Assembly (NCBI RefSeq): GCF_016863435.1
Contig: NZ_BOOW01000018.1
Span: 186,001-250,000 of the forward strand
Direction: 5' to 3'
DNA: 64,000 nucleotides
Source: Sinosporangium siamense
Lineage (GTDB): Bacteria > Actinomycetota > Actinomycetes > Streptosporangiales > Streptosporangiaceae
How positions within the stretch are numbered: position 1 is the first letter of the stretch; the number at the start of each line of letters is the position of its first letter. This document shows positions 1 through 8,140 of the stretch, piece by piece. The notes under the pieces were generated by a model, which saw only the letters and a program-made list of their open reading frames with translations, was not told the origin of the DNA and did not search any database. A program made the position numbers and the translations under genes.

Positions 1-1635
1 GTCGAGCAGGGAGGCGGCGAGGTATTCCACCGTCGCGAACCCCTGGTTGAACGTCTGCGCCGCCTCCAGCCGGTCGGCGATCTCACGCGGCAGCGGCTCG
101 CCCGTCTCGTGGTGCCTGGCGTAGTTGGCGAGGATCTCCGGCCACAACACCCACATCTCGTTGACCTGGCTCGGATACTCGACGAAGTCGCGCGGCACCG
201 CCGTGCCCGACACGCGGGGGAAGCGCACGTCGGAGAAGAGCCCGTGCAGGGCGTGGCCGAACTCGTGGAACATCGTCCTGACCTCTTCGAAGGTCATCAG
301 CGTCGGCTCGCCGGGCGGCGGCTTGACGATGTTGAGGTTGTTGACCACGACCGGCCGGGTGCCCATCAGCTCCGACTGCTTGACCAGGCTGTTCATCCAC
401 GCGCCGCCGCGCTTGGACTCCCGCGCGTAGAAGTCGCCGAGGAACAGGCCGAGCGGCGAGCCGTCCTCCTCGGACACCTCGAAGACCCGCACGTCCGGGT
501 GGTAACCCTTGAGATCTTCGCGCTCGGTGAAGGCGAGCCCGTAGAGCCGGCCCGCCGCGTGGAACACCCCGTCGCGCAGCACGCGGTTGAGCTCGAAGTA
601 CGGCCGGACCTCGGAGATGTCGAGGTCGTAGCGCGCCTTGCGCACCCGCTCGGCGTAGAACGCCCAGTCCCACGGGGCGAGCTCGTGCCCGGCGTCCTCC
701 CGCAGCGCCGCGGCCTCCCGGTCGGCGTTCGCGACGGCGGCGGGCGTGAGCTTGGCGAGCATCTCGGTCACGGCCCGGGTGTTCGGCGCGGTCTGGTCGG
801 CCACGACGTATTCCGCATGATCGGCGTAGCCGAGCAGCGCCGCGCGCTGCGCCCGCAGCGCGGCCATGCGCAGCACGGTGGCGGCGTTGGACTCGGCGCC
901 GCGGCCGATGGAGGCGGTGTGGATGCGCTCACGCAGCGCCCGGCCGGTCAGCGACGCCAGCGGCGGCTGCCCGCTCGGCAGCACCAGTGTGATCACGTGC
1001 TTGTCGGGCAGGCCGCGCGAGCGCGCCGTCTCGGCCGCCGCGAGCACTCCGTCGGGCGACAACCCGTCGAGCTCCGCCACGTCGTCCACCACGATCGCGG
1101 CGGCGTTGGTGTCGTTGAGGAGAGTCTGCTGGAACGTCGTGGACAGGGCGGAGAGCTCCTCGTTGAGCTTTTTGAGCCGCTCCTGGTCCTCGGGCCCGAG
1201 TTCGGCGCCCGCCCGCACGAAATCAGTGTGATAGCGCGTCAGCAGCCACCGTTCCCGCTCGTCCTCCGGCGGATTTTCCATGAGCGCGGTGATCCGGGCG
1301 AACAGCGCCGTGTTGAGGTTGATCGTGTCGGCGTGCCTGGCCAGCTCGGGGGTGACGCGCTTCTGGATCTCCTGCACCCCGGGGGTGCTGTCGGAGGACA
1401 CCTGGTTGAAGAAGACCACCGACACCCGGTTGAGGAGCTGCCCCGACAACTCCAGCGCCTCGATCGTGTTGGCGAAGGTCGCCGCGGCGGGGTCGTCCGC
1501 GATCGCGCCGACCTCGGCGAGGTGCTCGGTCATCCCGCGCTCGAACGCGGGCAGGTAGTGCTCCTCGCGGATCTCCTCGAACGGCGGGAGCCCGTATGGC
1601 AGTGTGCTGGGGGTGAAGAACGGGTTCTCAGCCAA
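1..1635 (-). CDS. M3-family metallopeptidase (Dcp/oligopeptidase type), C-terminus cut by window edge
   Basis: Zinc-dependent cytoplasmic peptidase of family M3, which trims short peptides. The reverse strand translates without interruption from a TTG at 1635 (LAENPFFTPSTLPYG...) to the window edge, about 545 residues of a family usually near 680. The catalytic HEFGH motif is encoded at 253-267, inside the usual MFHEFGHALHG context. The TTG start follows a GAGGAG ribosome site at 1644-1649, and no ATG or GTG sits better. The last ~130 residues lie outside the window. It is transcribed away from tRNA-Gln. Family assignment is secure; the choice between dipeptidyl carboxypeptidase and oligopeptidase A is not. 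Confidence 0.9.
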   Translation of the reverse strand, partial: MAENPFFTPSTLPYGLPPFEEIREEHYLPAFERGMTEHLAEVGAIADDPAAATFANTIEALELSGQLLNRVSVVFFNQVSSDSTPGVQEIQKRVTPELARHADTINLNTALFARITALMENPPEDERERWLLTRYHTDFVRAGAELGPEDQERLKKLNEELSALSTTFQQTLLNDTNAAAIVVDDVAELDGLSPDGVLAAAETARSRGLPDKHVITLVLPSGQPPLASLTGRALRERIHTASIGRGAESNAATVLRMAALRAQRAALLGYADHAEYVVADQTAPNTRAVTEMLAKLTPAAVANADREAAALREDAGHELAPWDWAFYAERVRKARYDLDISEVRPYFELNRVLRDGVFHAAGRLYGLAFTEREDLKGYHPDVRVFEVSEEDGSPLGLFLGDFYARESKRGGAWMNSLVKQSELMGTRPVVVNNLNIVKPPPGEPTLMTFEEVRTMFHEFGHALHGLFSDVRFPRVSGTAVPRDFVEYPSQVNEMWVLWPEILANYARHHETGEPLPREIADRLEAAQTFNQGFATVEYLAASLLD

Positions 1636-1729
1636 AGCGCGACTCCTCATGTGGGGTGGACGGGTCCTCAGCGTCGCACACCTCCGGCGGGCCGGATCGT
1701 GTGGAGGGAGGGCCACGCGGCCAATCGTT

Positions 1730-1759
1730 TTGGCCTTGCGGGCCAAGCTGGGCTATTCT
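1730..1759 (+). promoter_or_regulatory. Possible promoter of tRNA-Gln
   Basis: TTGGCC at 1730-1735, an 18-base spacer, and TATTCT at 1754-1759, about 40 bases ahead of the tRNA. Matches are fair only; no experimental support. Confidence 0.35.
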
Positions 1760-1799
1760 TTCGGACGTCGCCAGCGATCCCCAAGGGGGAGAGCAGCGG

Positions 1800-1871
1800 T
1801 GGGGTATGGGGTAATTGGCAGCCCAACTGATTCTGGTTCAGTTAGTCTAGGTTCGAGTCCTGGTACCCCAG
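1800..1871 (+). tRNA. tRNA-Gln (CTG anticodon)
   Basis: Complete cloverleaf: acceptor TGGGGTA (1800-1806) pairs with TACCCCA (1864-1870), discriminator G at 1871, and an encoded CCA follows. The anticodon stem ACTGA/TCAGT closes the loop TTCTGGT, giving anticodon CTG, which reads CAG. The T-arm contains GGTTCGAGTCC. Confidence 0.96.
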
Positions 1872-1890
1872 CCATAACGGCTGGTTGATA

Positions 1891-1931
1891 GGCGGATGTC
1901 CTCGCAAAAGGCATCCGCCTTCATCGTTTTT
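1891..1931 (+). terminator. Rho-independent terminator of tRNA-Gln
   Basis: GGCGGATG (1891-1898) pairs with CATCCGCC (1912-1919). A short spacer and a run of T at 1927-1931 follow. Confidence 0.75.
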
Positions 1932-1932
1932 C

Positions 1933-1968
1933 ACCCCCTCCATCAACCGATTGGTTGATGGAGGGGGT
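1933..1968. promoter_or_regulatory. Perfect 16-bp inverted repeat ahead of the ABC exporter
   Basis: The arm at 1933-1948 (CCCCCTCCATCAACC core) and the arm at 1953-1968 (GGTTGATGGAGGGGG core) are perfectly complementary around a GATT loop. The nonamer TCAACCGAT occurs at 1943-1951 and again at 1968-1976, so the right arm can also pair with the second copy. It lies 64 bases ahead of the exporter ATPase start and just after the tRNA terminator. It could be a repressor operator, an attenuator-like hairpin or a second terminator. Confidence 0.5.
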
Positions 1969-2031
1969 CAACCGATCAAGCCCGCAAACGGGCGATCCTC
2001 GAGAAGGCCGCGGTCACGCATTCTCAGCTGT

Positions 2032-2943
2032 ATGCCAGTCATCGAGGTACGAAACCTTCACAAACGGTACGGCGAGCGCATCGCTGTCCATGACGTGTCG
2101 TTCGAGGTGGGGAAGGGGGAGATCTTCGGCATCCTCGGCCCCAACGGCGCGGGAAAGACCACCACCGTCGAATGCCTCGAAGGGTTGCGCCGCCCCGACG
2201 GCGGTGAGTTGCGGGTGCTCGGCCTCGACCCCCGCACCGACGGCGCGGCGCTCCGCGAGCGGGTCGGGGTGCAACTCCAGGAGAGCCACTTGCCCGAGCG
2301 CATGCGGGTGGGCGAGGCCCTGGAACTCTTCGCCTCCTTCTATCGCTCCCCGGCCCCCTGGCGGCGCGTGATGGACGACTGGGGGCTCACGGGGATCGGC
2401 GACAGCGCTTTCGGCGCTCTGTCCGGCGGCCAGAAGCAGCGCCTGTTCATCGCCCTCGCCCTGGTCGGGGCGCCCGAGGTCGCCGTGCTCGACGAGCTGA
2501 CCACCGGACTCGACCCGCAGTCCAGGCGCACGACGTGGGAGCTTGTCGAGCAGGTCCGGGACCGGGGGGTGACCGTCGTCCTGGTCACCCACTTCATGGA
2601 GGAGGCAGAACGGCTCTGCGACCGGCTGGTCCTGATCGACTCCGGCCGGGTCGTCGCCGGCGGCACCCCGGCCGAGCTGGTGGCGCGAGCCGTACCCCAC
2701 CATGTCATCGCATTCCACACGGCCGAGCCGCTGGACCGCGCCCTGCTCGCCGGGGCGCCCGGCGTCGTGCGGGTCGAGGCCGACGGGCTCAGGACGGTGG
2801 TGACCGGGACCGGCAACCTGCTGCACACGGTGATGTCGGTGCTGATCGGGCACGGGATCGTGGCGGAGGACGTCAGGCTGGAGAGGGCCGGGCTGGACGA
2901 GGCGTTCCTCGCCCTGACCGGCGCGGGGAGGGGGCGCGCGTGA
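2032..2943 (+). CDS. ABC-2 exporter ATP-binding protein
   Basis: Cytoplasmic ATPase (303 aa) of a drug/lipid-type ABC-2 exporter, partner of the next gene. It shows Walker A GPNGAGKTTT, signature LSGGQKQRLF, Walker B VAVLDELTTGLD and the switch-histidine region VTHFMEEAERLCD. The ATG at 2032 (MPVIEVRNLHKRYG) matches the family N-terminus; the frame is open upstream to 1885, but that extension crosses the tRNA terminator and is unlikely. No strong ribosome site precedes the ATG. Its TGA overlaps the permease ATG by one base. With the sensor kinase and regulator it forms a common actinobacterial exporter/two-component unit. Substrate unknown. Confidence 0.93.
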   Translation: MPVIEVRNLHKRYGERIAVHDVSFEVGKGEIFGILGPNGAGKTTTVECLEGLRRPDGGELRVLGLDPRTDGAALRERVGVQLQESHLPERMRVGEALELFASFYRSPAPWRRVMDDWGLTGIGDSAFGALSGGQKQRLFIALALVGAPEVAVLDELTTGLDPQSRRTTWELVEQVRDRGVTVVLVTHFMEEAERLCDRLVLIDSGRVVAGGTPAELVARAVPHHVIAFHTAEPLDRALLAGAPGVVRVEADGLRTVVTGTGNLLHTVMSVLIGHGIVAEDVRLERAGLDEAFLALTGAGRGRA

Positions 2944-3659
2944 TGGTCAAGCTGATCCGCTCCGAGACGCGGCTCTTCCTGCGGGACCCCGCCTCGGTGC
3001 TGGTGGTGCTCGCCCTGCCGGTGGCCCTCGTCGCGCTCTTCGGCGTGATCGCGAGGCCGGGGGAGGGCGACGCCGCCATTAAGACCTACTTTCCCGCGAT
3101 GGCCCTGGCCCTCGGACTCGCCCAGCTCACCTTGAACCTGGTGCCCGGCACCCTGGTCGGATATCGGGAGCGGGGGGTGTTGCGGCGGATGGCGGCGAGC
3201 CCGGTGGGGCCGGGCAGGCTGCTCGGCGCGCAGCTCGCGGTGGGCGGGGTGTTGTCCGTGGTGTCCCTTGTGCTGGTGGTGGCGGTCGGCACGCTGGGCT
3301 TCGGCTTCGAGACGCCGGCGCGGGCGGGCGCGACGCTGATCGTGTTCGTGCTCGGCACACTCGCGCTCTTCGCGGTCGGGATGCTCGTGGCGGCGCTCGC
3401 GCCGAGCACGCGGGCGGCGACGGGCATCGGCGTCGGCGTGATGTTCGCGAGCCTGATCTTCGGGGGAGTGTTCATGCCGGCCGAGAACCTGCCGGACTTC
3501 ATGGTGGCGGTCGGCGGCTACACGCCGCTGGGGGCGTTCACGCAGGCCCTCAGAGCGTCGTGGGCGGGCGCGTGGCCCGAGGTCCTGCACCTGGGCGTCA
3601 TGGCGGGGTGGGCGGCGCTGTGCGGGCTGCTGTCGGCCAGGCTCTTCCGGTGGGAGTAA
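2943..3659 (+). CDS. ABC-2 exporter permease
   Basis: Membrane subunit (238 aa) of the exporter. It has about six hydrophobic segments and the ABC-2 motif region RERGVLRRMAASPVGP, which marks the YadH/DrrB-like family. It starts on an ATG overlapping the ATPase stop (TGATG), so the two are translationally coupled. Such pairs export lipids, antibiotics or antimicrobial peptides; nothing here decides the substrate. Confidence 0.9.
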   Translation: MVKLIRSETRLFLRDPASVLVVLALPVALVALFGVIARPGEGDAAIKTYFPAMALALGLAQLTLNLVPGTLVGYRERGVLRRMAASPVGPGRLLGAQLAVGGVLSVVSLVLVVAVGTLGFGFETPARAGATLIVFVLGTLALFAVGMLVAALAPSTRAATGIGVGVMFASLIFGGVFMPAENLPDFMVAVGGYTPLGAFTQALRASWAGAWPEVLHLGVMAGWAALCGLLSARLFRWE

Positions 3660-3700
3660 ACCCGGGGACGATAGTGGTTCCGCAGGTGGGGGGTGACGAT

Positions 3701-4984
3701 GTGGCGTGGTTGCGGCCGGAGGAGAACTCCGAGCGGGACGGACGCAGGGCGCGGTGGATCTACCTGGCCGTCGCTTACGTCCTGCTGATCGCCTCGGGGT
3801 GCCTGGCGCTCCTTAACGGCACACCGCCGGCGGAGTTCGCCCCCTATGCGGTGGCGGCGGCGTTGTGGTTGCCGCTGCTGTTCCCCCTCTACCCCGCGCG
3901 CGGGCACGCGATCTGGCTCCGCTGGGGCTACTACATCGTCCTCGTGGCCCTGGCCACCGCACTCGTGTCCACGAGCGCCTTCTTCGCCGCTTTCAGCGCG
4001 ATCGGTTATTCTCTGGCCTTCGCCCTCTTCTCGTCCTGGTGGAGCATGGTCGGCGTCGCCCTCACCGCGATAGGCACCGTGATCGCCCAGAGCGAGGGCT
4101 CGGGCAACCTGTCGATGCTCACCGTGATGCTGGGCGTCACCCTGCCGCTCCTGTTCGCCGGCTGGGCCGTCGGCGTCGAAAGCGAACGCCGCAAAACCCT
4201 CATCGGCCGGCTCACCGCGGCCAACGCGCGCATCACCGCCGCCGCCGAGGAGAACGCCGCCCTCCAGGCCGAGCTCGTCATGCGCGCCCGCGAGGCGGGT
4301 GTGCTCGACGAGCGCCGCCGCCTCGCCCGTGAGATCCACGACGCCGTCGCCCAAGGTCTCATCGCCCTGATCACCCAGCTCAGGGCGGCCGACCTGACCA
4401 AGGACGACCCCGCGGAGTGGCGGCGGCACATGGACAATGTGAACATGCTCGCGCAACAGAGCCTCGGCGCGGCCAGGCGCTCGGTCCGGGCCCTCCGCCC
4501 CGAACAGCTCGAACGCTCCCACCTCCCCGAGGCCGTCGCCGACCTCGCCGAGCAGTGGGCCGCCACCGAGTCCGTCTCCCTCATCACCGAGATCACCGGC
4601 ACGCCCCGGCCGCTCGCCACCGCCGTCGAGGTCACGTTGTTCCGCGTCGCTCAGGAGGCCCTCGCCAACGTCTCCAAACATGCGGGGGCGCGGCGGGTCG
4701 CGCTCACCCTCTCCTACCTCGACGACGACGTCCTCCTCGACGTCCGCGACGACGGCGACGGCTTCGACCCCGCGGCGCGCGGTCGTGAGGGGGCAGGGCG
4801 TGAGGGGTCAAGGCGTGAGGGGTCAGGGCGTGAGGGCTTTGGGCGTGGGGGGTTCGGGCTGACCGCCATGGAGCAGCGGGTGCGCGGCGTCGGCGGCACC
4901 TTCGCCGTCGAGAGCGTCCCCGGCGAGGGCACCGCGATCGCCGTCGCCGTGCCCGCCCTGCCCCGCGAGGAGGGATCCACGTGA
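3701..4984 (+). CDS. Sensor histidine kinase, NarL/DesK type
   Basis: Membrane sensor kinase (427 aa). The N-terminal ~160 residues are five or six membrane segments with no large extracellular domain. A coiled linker follows, then the HisKA_3 box LAREIHDAVAQG with the phosphoacceptor His, and an HATPase_c domain with N box ALANVSKHAGA and G1 box DDGDGFD. The start is chosen at GTG 3701 because of the GGTGGGGGG stretch 8-16 bases upstream; GTG 3674 is an alternative. Its stop overlaps the regulator start (GTGA). The ATP-lid region between the G1 and G2 boxes is expanded by a tandem repeat (separate entry). It probably senses stress relieved by the upstream exporter. Confidence 0.9.
   Translation: MAWLRPEENSERDGRRARWIYLAVAYVLLIASGCLALLNGTPPAEFAPYAVAAALWLPLLFPLYPARGHAIWLRWGYYIVLVALATALVSTSAFFAAFSAIGYSLAFALFSSWWSMVGVALTAIGTVIAQSEGSGNLSMLTVMLGVTLPLLFAGWAVGVESERRKTLIGRLTAANARITAAAEENAALQAELVMRAREAGVLDERRRLAREIHDAVAQGLIALITQLRAADLTKDDPAEWRRHMDNVNMLAQQSLGAARRSVRALRPEQLERSHLPEAVADLAEQWAATESVSLITEITGTPRPLATAVEVTLFRVAQEALANVSKHAGARRVALTLSYLDDDVLLDVRDDGDGFDPAARGREGAGREGSRREGSGREGFGRGGFGLTAMEQRVRGVGGTFAVESVPGEGTAIAVAVPALPREEGST
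4784..4858 (+). repeat. Five tandem 15-bp repeats inside the kinase ATP lid
   Basis: Units of the form CGTGAGGGGTCAGGG begin at 4784, 4799, 4814, 4829 and 4844. In frame they encode REGAG, REGSR, REGSG, REGFG and RGGFG (residues about 362-386). The last unit is itself the G2 box that binds ATP, so the array appears to have grown from that motif. Confidence 0.9.
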
Positions 4985-5610
4985 GCGAGCCGATCCGGCT
5001 GATCATCGTCGACGACCACCCCATCGTCCGCGACGGGCTGCGCGTCGCCTTCGCCGCCGAGCCCGGCGTGCTTGTGGTGGGGGAGGCGGCCAACGGGGCT
5101 CATGCCGTACGGCTGGCGCGTGAGACGCGGGTGGACGTGGCGCTGATGGACCTGCGCATGCCCGAGATGGACGGCGTGCGCGCCATCCGGGAACTCGCCC
5201 TGGTCAGCCCCGTCACGCGGGTGCTCGTCCTCACGACCTTCGACACCGACGCCGACGTGCTGCCCGCCGTCGAGGCGGGCGCGACCGGCTATCTGCTCAA
5301 GGACGCACCCGCCGACGAGCTGCTGAGGGCCGTCCACGCCGCTCATCGGGGCGAGACGGTGTTGTCGCCGTCGGTCGCGGGGCATCTGCTGGACCACATG
5401 CGCCGGCCCGCGAGAGGCGTGCTGAGCCGCCGGGAGCTCGAGGTGCTCAAACTGGTGGCGGAGGGGGCGACCAACCGCGAGGCCGCGGCCCGGCTGCTCA
5501 TCAGCGAGGCCAGCATCAAGACGCACCTCATCCACATCTACGCGAAACTCGACGCCCGCGACCGCGCGTCGGCCGTGGCCGAGGGTTATCGGCGGGGGTT
5601 GCTGGGGTGA
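4981..5610 (+). CDS. NarL/FixJ-family response regulator
   Basis: DNA-binding regulator (209 aa). The receiver domain holds the acidic pair in IIVDDHPIVRDG, the phospho-Asp in ALMDLRMPEMDG and the conserved Lys in GYLLKDAPADEL. The C-terminal LuxR-type HTH is LSRRELEVLKLVAEG to IKTHLIHIYAKLDARDR. GTG start overlaps the kinase stop by four bases. It is the obvious partner of the kinase, and the exporter genes are the likely targets. Confidence 0.94.
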   Translation: MSEPIRLIIVDDHPIVRDGLRVAFAAEPGVLVVGEAANGAHAVRLARETRVDVALMDLRMPEMDGVRAIRELALVSPVTRVLVLTTFDTDADVLPAVEAGATGYLLKDAPADELLRAVHAAHRGETVLSPSVAGHLLDHMRRPARGVLSRRELEVLKLVAEGATNREAAARLLISEASIKTHLIHIYAKLDARDRASAVAEGYRRGLLG

Positions 5611-5618
5611 AAGTGCGT

Positions 5619-5647
5619 TTGTTGGCACTCTCAGGGTGCGGTAGAGT
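5619..5647 (+). promoter_or_regulatory. Probable promoter of the tRNA-Glu pair
   Basis: TTGTTG (5619-5624), 17-base spacer and TAGAGT (5642-5647), with the first tRNA 74 bases further on. A moderately good housekeeping-type promoter. Confidence 0.45.
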
Positions 5648-5720
5648 TACTGCCGTTGCCGGGGGAGTCCGGTGATCTCCACACACAAGATCTCCTCCCT
5701 CCCCGGTTCCGATGTGACAA

Positions 5721-5793
5721 GGTCCCGTCGTCTAGTGGCCCAGGACGCCGCCCTCTCAAGGCGGTAGCGCCGGTTCGAATCCGGTCGGGACTA
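5721..5793 (+). tRNA. tRNA-Glu (CTC anticodon), copy 1
   Basis: Acceptor GGTCCCG (5721-5727) pairs with CGGGACT (5786-5792) and the discriminator A is 5793, followed by an encoded CCA. Anticodon stem CCGCC/GGCGG encloses CTCTCAA, so the anticodon is CTC (reads GAG). T-arm CGGTTCGAATCCGGT. Confidence 0.95.
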
Positions 5794-5813
5794 CCACTTG
5801 TCACTCATCGCAA

Positions 5814-5886
5814 GGCTCCGTCGTCTAGTGGCCTAGGACGCCGCCCTCTCAAGGCGGTAGCGCCGGTTCGAATCCGGTCGGGGCTA
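5814..5886 (+). tRNA. tRNA-Glu (CTC anticodon), copy 2
   Basis: Nearly identical to the copy 20 bases upstream: same anticodon arm and T-arm, with acceptor GGCTCCG pairing with CGGGGCT (including G-T pairs). No CCA is encoded here (CGG follows the discriminator), so CCA must be added by nucleotidyltransferase. A recent tandem duplication is likely. Confidence 0.92.
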
Positions 5887-5894
5887 CGGTGGCG

Positions 5895-5923
5895 AAACCC
5901 CAGAGTTCACCTCTGGGGTTTTT
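5895..5923 (+). terminator. Rho-independent terminator of the tRNA-Glu pair
   Basis: AAACCCCAGAG (5895-5905) and CTCTGGGGTTT (5911-5921) form a perfect 11-bp stem with loop TTCAC, running into a T tract. Confidence 0.9.
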
Positions 5924-5950
5924 CGCTTTCCCGTGCCCTTTAAATCCGAT

Positions 5951-6003
5951 GTTGTACATGGTTCAAGTCGAGTTGTACGTTGCACTTGCACATTGTTCAA
6001 GTC
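5951..6003. repeat. AT-rich direct repeats ahead of the small membrane protein
   Basis: GTTGTAC occurs at 5951-5957 and 5972-5978, and GTTCAAGTC at 5961-5969 and 5995-6003. The stretch is AT-rich for this genome and lies between the tRNA terminator and the next gene. It could be a promoter/operator or decayed tRNA T-arm sequence. Confidence 0.45.
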
Positions 6004-6056
6004 CCGATGGTGCAGTTTGGAACGCCCGCCGTCCCGCCCCTCCCCTGGGATTCACC

Positions 6057-6605
6057 GTGCCGCCGACCGTCGCCGTTGCCGCCACCTTGCAACTCCTGCT
6101 CGCCGCAACCTTCTTCGTCATCCCGATCACGGTCTGGTTCACCGGAGCCGCCGCCCAGCACGCCGCCGAAGCCGAAGTCGCCCGGCAAGGTCACCCGCCG
6201 GAGATCCTCGCCCGGCACGGCGTCGCCTTCAGGGAAAACACCTGGCAGCTCCTGCTCGCCCTCTTCATCGGCCTGGTCATGACCGTGCCGGCGGCACTCA
6301 ACCTCGCCGGCGACGGCACCGGCCGCGTCATGTCCTGGATCATCCAACCGATCGTCTTCGTCGTGGTCGGCCTTGTCACGAGCGGCCAGGTGTTCGCCAC
6401 ACGCGCCACAAGAGCGGCCTTCCGGAAATCCGATGACCCCGCCGCCCGCACCCTCGACACCGACGCGATGCTCACCGCGGCCATGACCGCCTTCCCCTCG
6501 TGGCTGCGCCCCCTGATCCTCCTCCGCTTCTCTCTCGCGACCCTGGGCTCCCTCATCGTCATCGTCCTGCTCACCCTCCCCGCCTCCGGCACCCACTTCC
6601 TGTAG
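6057..6605 (+). CDS. Small membrane protein of unknown function
   Basis: 182 aa with about four hydrophobic stretches: near the N-terminus (VAATLQLLLAATFFVIPI), LLLALFIGLVMTVPAA, a segment ending WIIQPIVFVVVGLVT, and LATLGSLIVIVLLTL near the C-terminus. I do not recognise the family. GTG at 6057 is preferred because the upstream frame reads through repeat and promoter-like sequence; ATG 5949 would add 36 unlikely residues. No ribosome site is clear. It stands alone between the tRNA terminator and the SGNH gene. Confidence 0.65.
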   Translation: MPPTVAVAATLQLLLAATFFVIPITVWFTGAAAQHAAEAEVARQGHPPEILARHGVAFRENTWQLLLALFIGLVMTVPAALNLAGDGTGRVMSWIIQPIVFVVVGLVTSGQVFATRATRAAFRKSDDPAARTLDTDAMLTAAMTAFPSWLRPLILLRFSLATLGSLIVIVLLTLPASGTHFL

Positions 6606-6704
6606 CCAGATGGCCTAGTCTTGGGGAGATTTGTGCAGATGGAGGTACGGCGAAGCCAAGGGTGACGCCTGCCGCTTGGGCAGCGTGACGGGGGAGGCCC
6701 ACCA

Positions 6705-7490
6705 GTGAACGCGCGGAAAGCCGGAAACCGGCTCGCCCGGCTCGCGGCCCTGCTCTTGCCGGTCGTGCTGGCGTCCGGTGTCCTGGCCGGTCAGGGGCTG
6801 CTGGTACGCCGCCGGACGCCTCGGCTCCCCGAAGCCGACGGCCCCCGCCAAGGCACCACCCCACCGCCATACGGCACCCCCGCCCAGTCCGAACCCAACG
6901 GCCCGCTGCGCCTCGCCGTACTCGGCGAGTCGACCGCCGCCGGCGTCGGAGTCGCGAACCACGACGAGGGCCTGGCCGGCCACCTGTCCAGGTCACTGGC
7001 CCGCCGCACCGGCCGCGCCGTGGAGTGGCAGGTCGCGGCCCGCAGCGGCGCCAACGCCAAGGTCACCATCCGAGACCTGCTCCCGCTGCTCAAACCGGCC
7101 GACCTGGTGGTGATCGTCCTAGGGGTGAACGAGCTGCTCGACATGACCCCCCTCCGCTCCCTCGAAGTCGACCTGATCCACCTGATCGACAACGCCCCCG
7201 CCGACCGCGTCGTCGTCACGGGAATGCCGCCGGTAGCCCGCTTCCCCGCCCTCCCTCAACCACTACGCGCCACGATGGGCCTGCGCGCCCGCGCCATCGA
7301 CCGAGTCCTGGCCTCCGCCGCCCGCAAATCCGGCGCCCACTACGCCCCAACCTCTCTACCCGCCGCCTTCTCCCCCCACAACGGCCCCACCTTCTTCGCC
7401 CCCGACGGCTTCCACCCCTCAGCGCGCGGCTACGCCGCCTGGGCCGAAGACCTGGCATCAGCCCTGAACCTCCTCTCACCAACCGAGTGA
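6705..7490 (+). CDS. Secreted or membrane-anchored SGNH/GDSL hydrolase
   Basis: 261 aa lipase/esterase-fold hydrolase. A hydrophobic segment at residues ~12-32 acts as signal anchor and a Pro-rich linker follows. Block I is AVLGESTAAGVG with nucleophile Ser76, block III carries the Asn in VLGVNELLD, and block V DGFHPS carries the Asp/His pair. GTG start at 6705 follows GGGGGAGG at 6690-6697. It probably deacylates a cell-surface lipid or polysaccharide; the substrate cannot be told. Confidence 0.85.
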   Translation: MNARKAGNRLARLAALLLPVVLASGVLAGQGLLVRRRTPRLPEADGPRQGTTPPPYGTPAQSEPNGPLRLAVLGESTAAGVGVANHDEGLAGHLSRSLARRTGRAVEWQVAARSGANAKVTIRDLLPLLKPADLVVIVLGVNELLDMTPLRSLEVDLIHLIDNAPADRVVVTGMPPVARFPALPQPLRATMGLRARAIDRVLASAARKSGAHYAPTSLPAAFSPHNGPTFFAPDGFHPSARGYAAWAEDLASALNLLSPTE

Positions 7491-8140
7491 CCCACTTCCC
7501 GACGACCTCGGCCGCGGAACTCCCTTCCCCAGCGCTGTACGGCGGCAGCCGGGAGCCGGGACGCCGAAGGGCGACGCGCAGCACGATTGGGTTGAGTGAG
7601 GGAAGAGCGACCACGCCCCTTCGACGGCTTCACCGGCACGGTTCGGCAAGCACACCCTCCACGAGATCCCCTTGCTTCCCTGTTATCGCGGCGGGGAAGA
7701 CCGGAAGGCAGAAAGGGATTACCGGAAGGCCCAGGGGCGAAGAGGAGGCCGACACCGGCCAGCGATCCGCCGCTTCCCTGGCGTGGGCGCAGCCGGGCCC
7801 CTCAGCTGCCCTGCCCGCCCCCTAATTTTCCCGCGCCAACAGAGCGGCAGCCGGGAGCCGGGGCCGGGGTTCAACCGGCCCGTAGGTTGACGGGCTGGGA
7901 TGGCCGCCGATCGGTGTGGCGTTTGGGGATCACGTGCTGGTCGGCGGTGAGCCGGCCATCGGCTCACGCTGGAGGATGTTGTCCTCGCCTACCTGGACAG
8001 CCAGCTCTTTCCTGGCGCCGGTGCGGCGGAGAGTTTCGCGGACCGGACCGGCGCACATCGACGGTCGGCAGCCAAAGCGGCCCTGGAACAGGCCGATAAC
8101 CAATTCAACCCCGATGCGGCCCGCCGTACAAAAGCAAGAC
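7491..8140. other. Gene-free stretch, about 650 bp
   Basis: No ORF here has credible coding character. An 18-bp direct repeat (CGGCAGCCGGGAGCCGGG) lies at 7543-7560 and 7845-7862. At 7960-7995 the + strand reads RLTLEDVVLAYL, which resembles the C-terminal end of ABC-2 ATPases, but the frame breaks immediately upstream, so it may be a gene remnant. Confidence 0.5.

Noticed and set aside
109-1830. Plus-strand 573-residue frame over the M3 peptidase
   Set aside because: The minus strand carries a full M3 peptidase with its HEFGH motif; the plus frame is its shadow.
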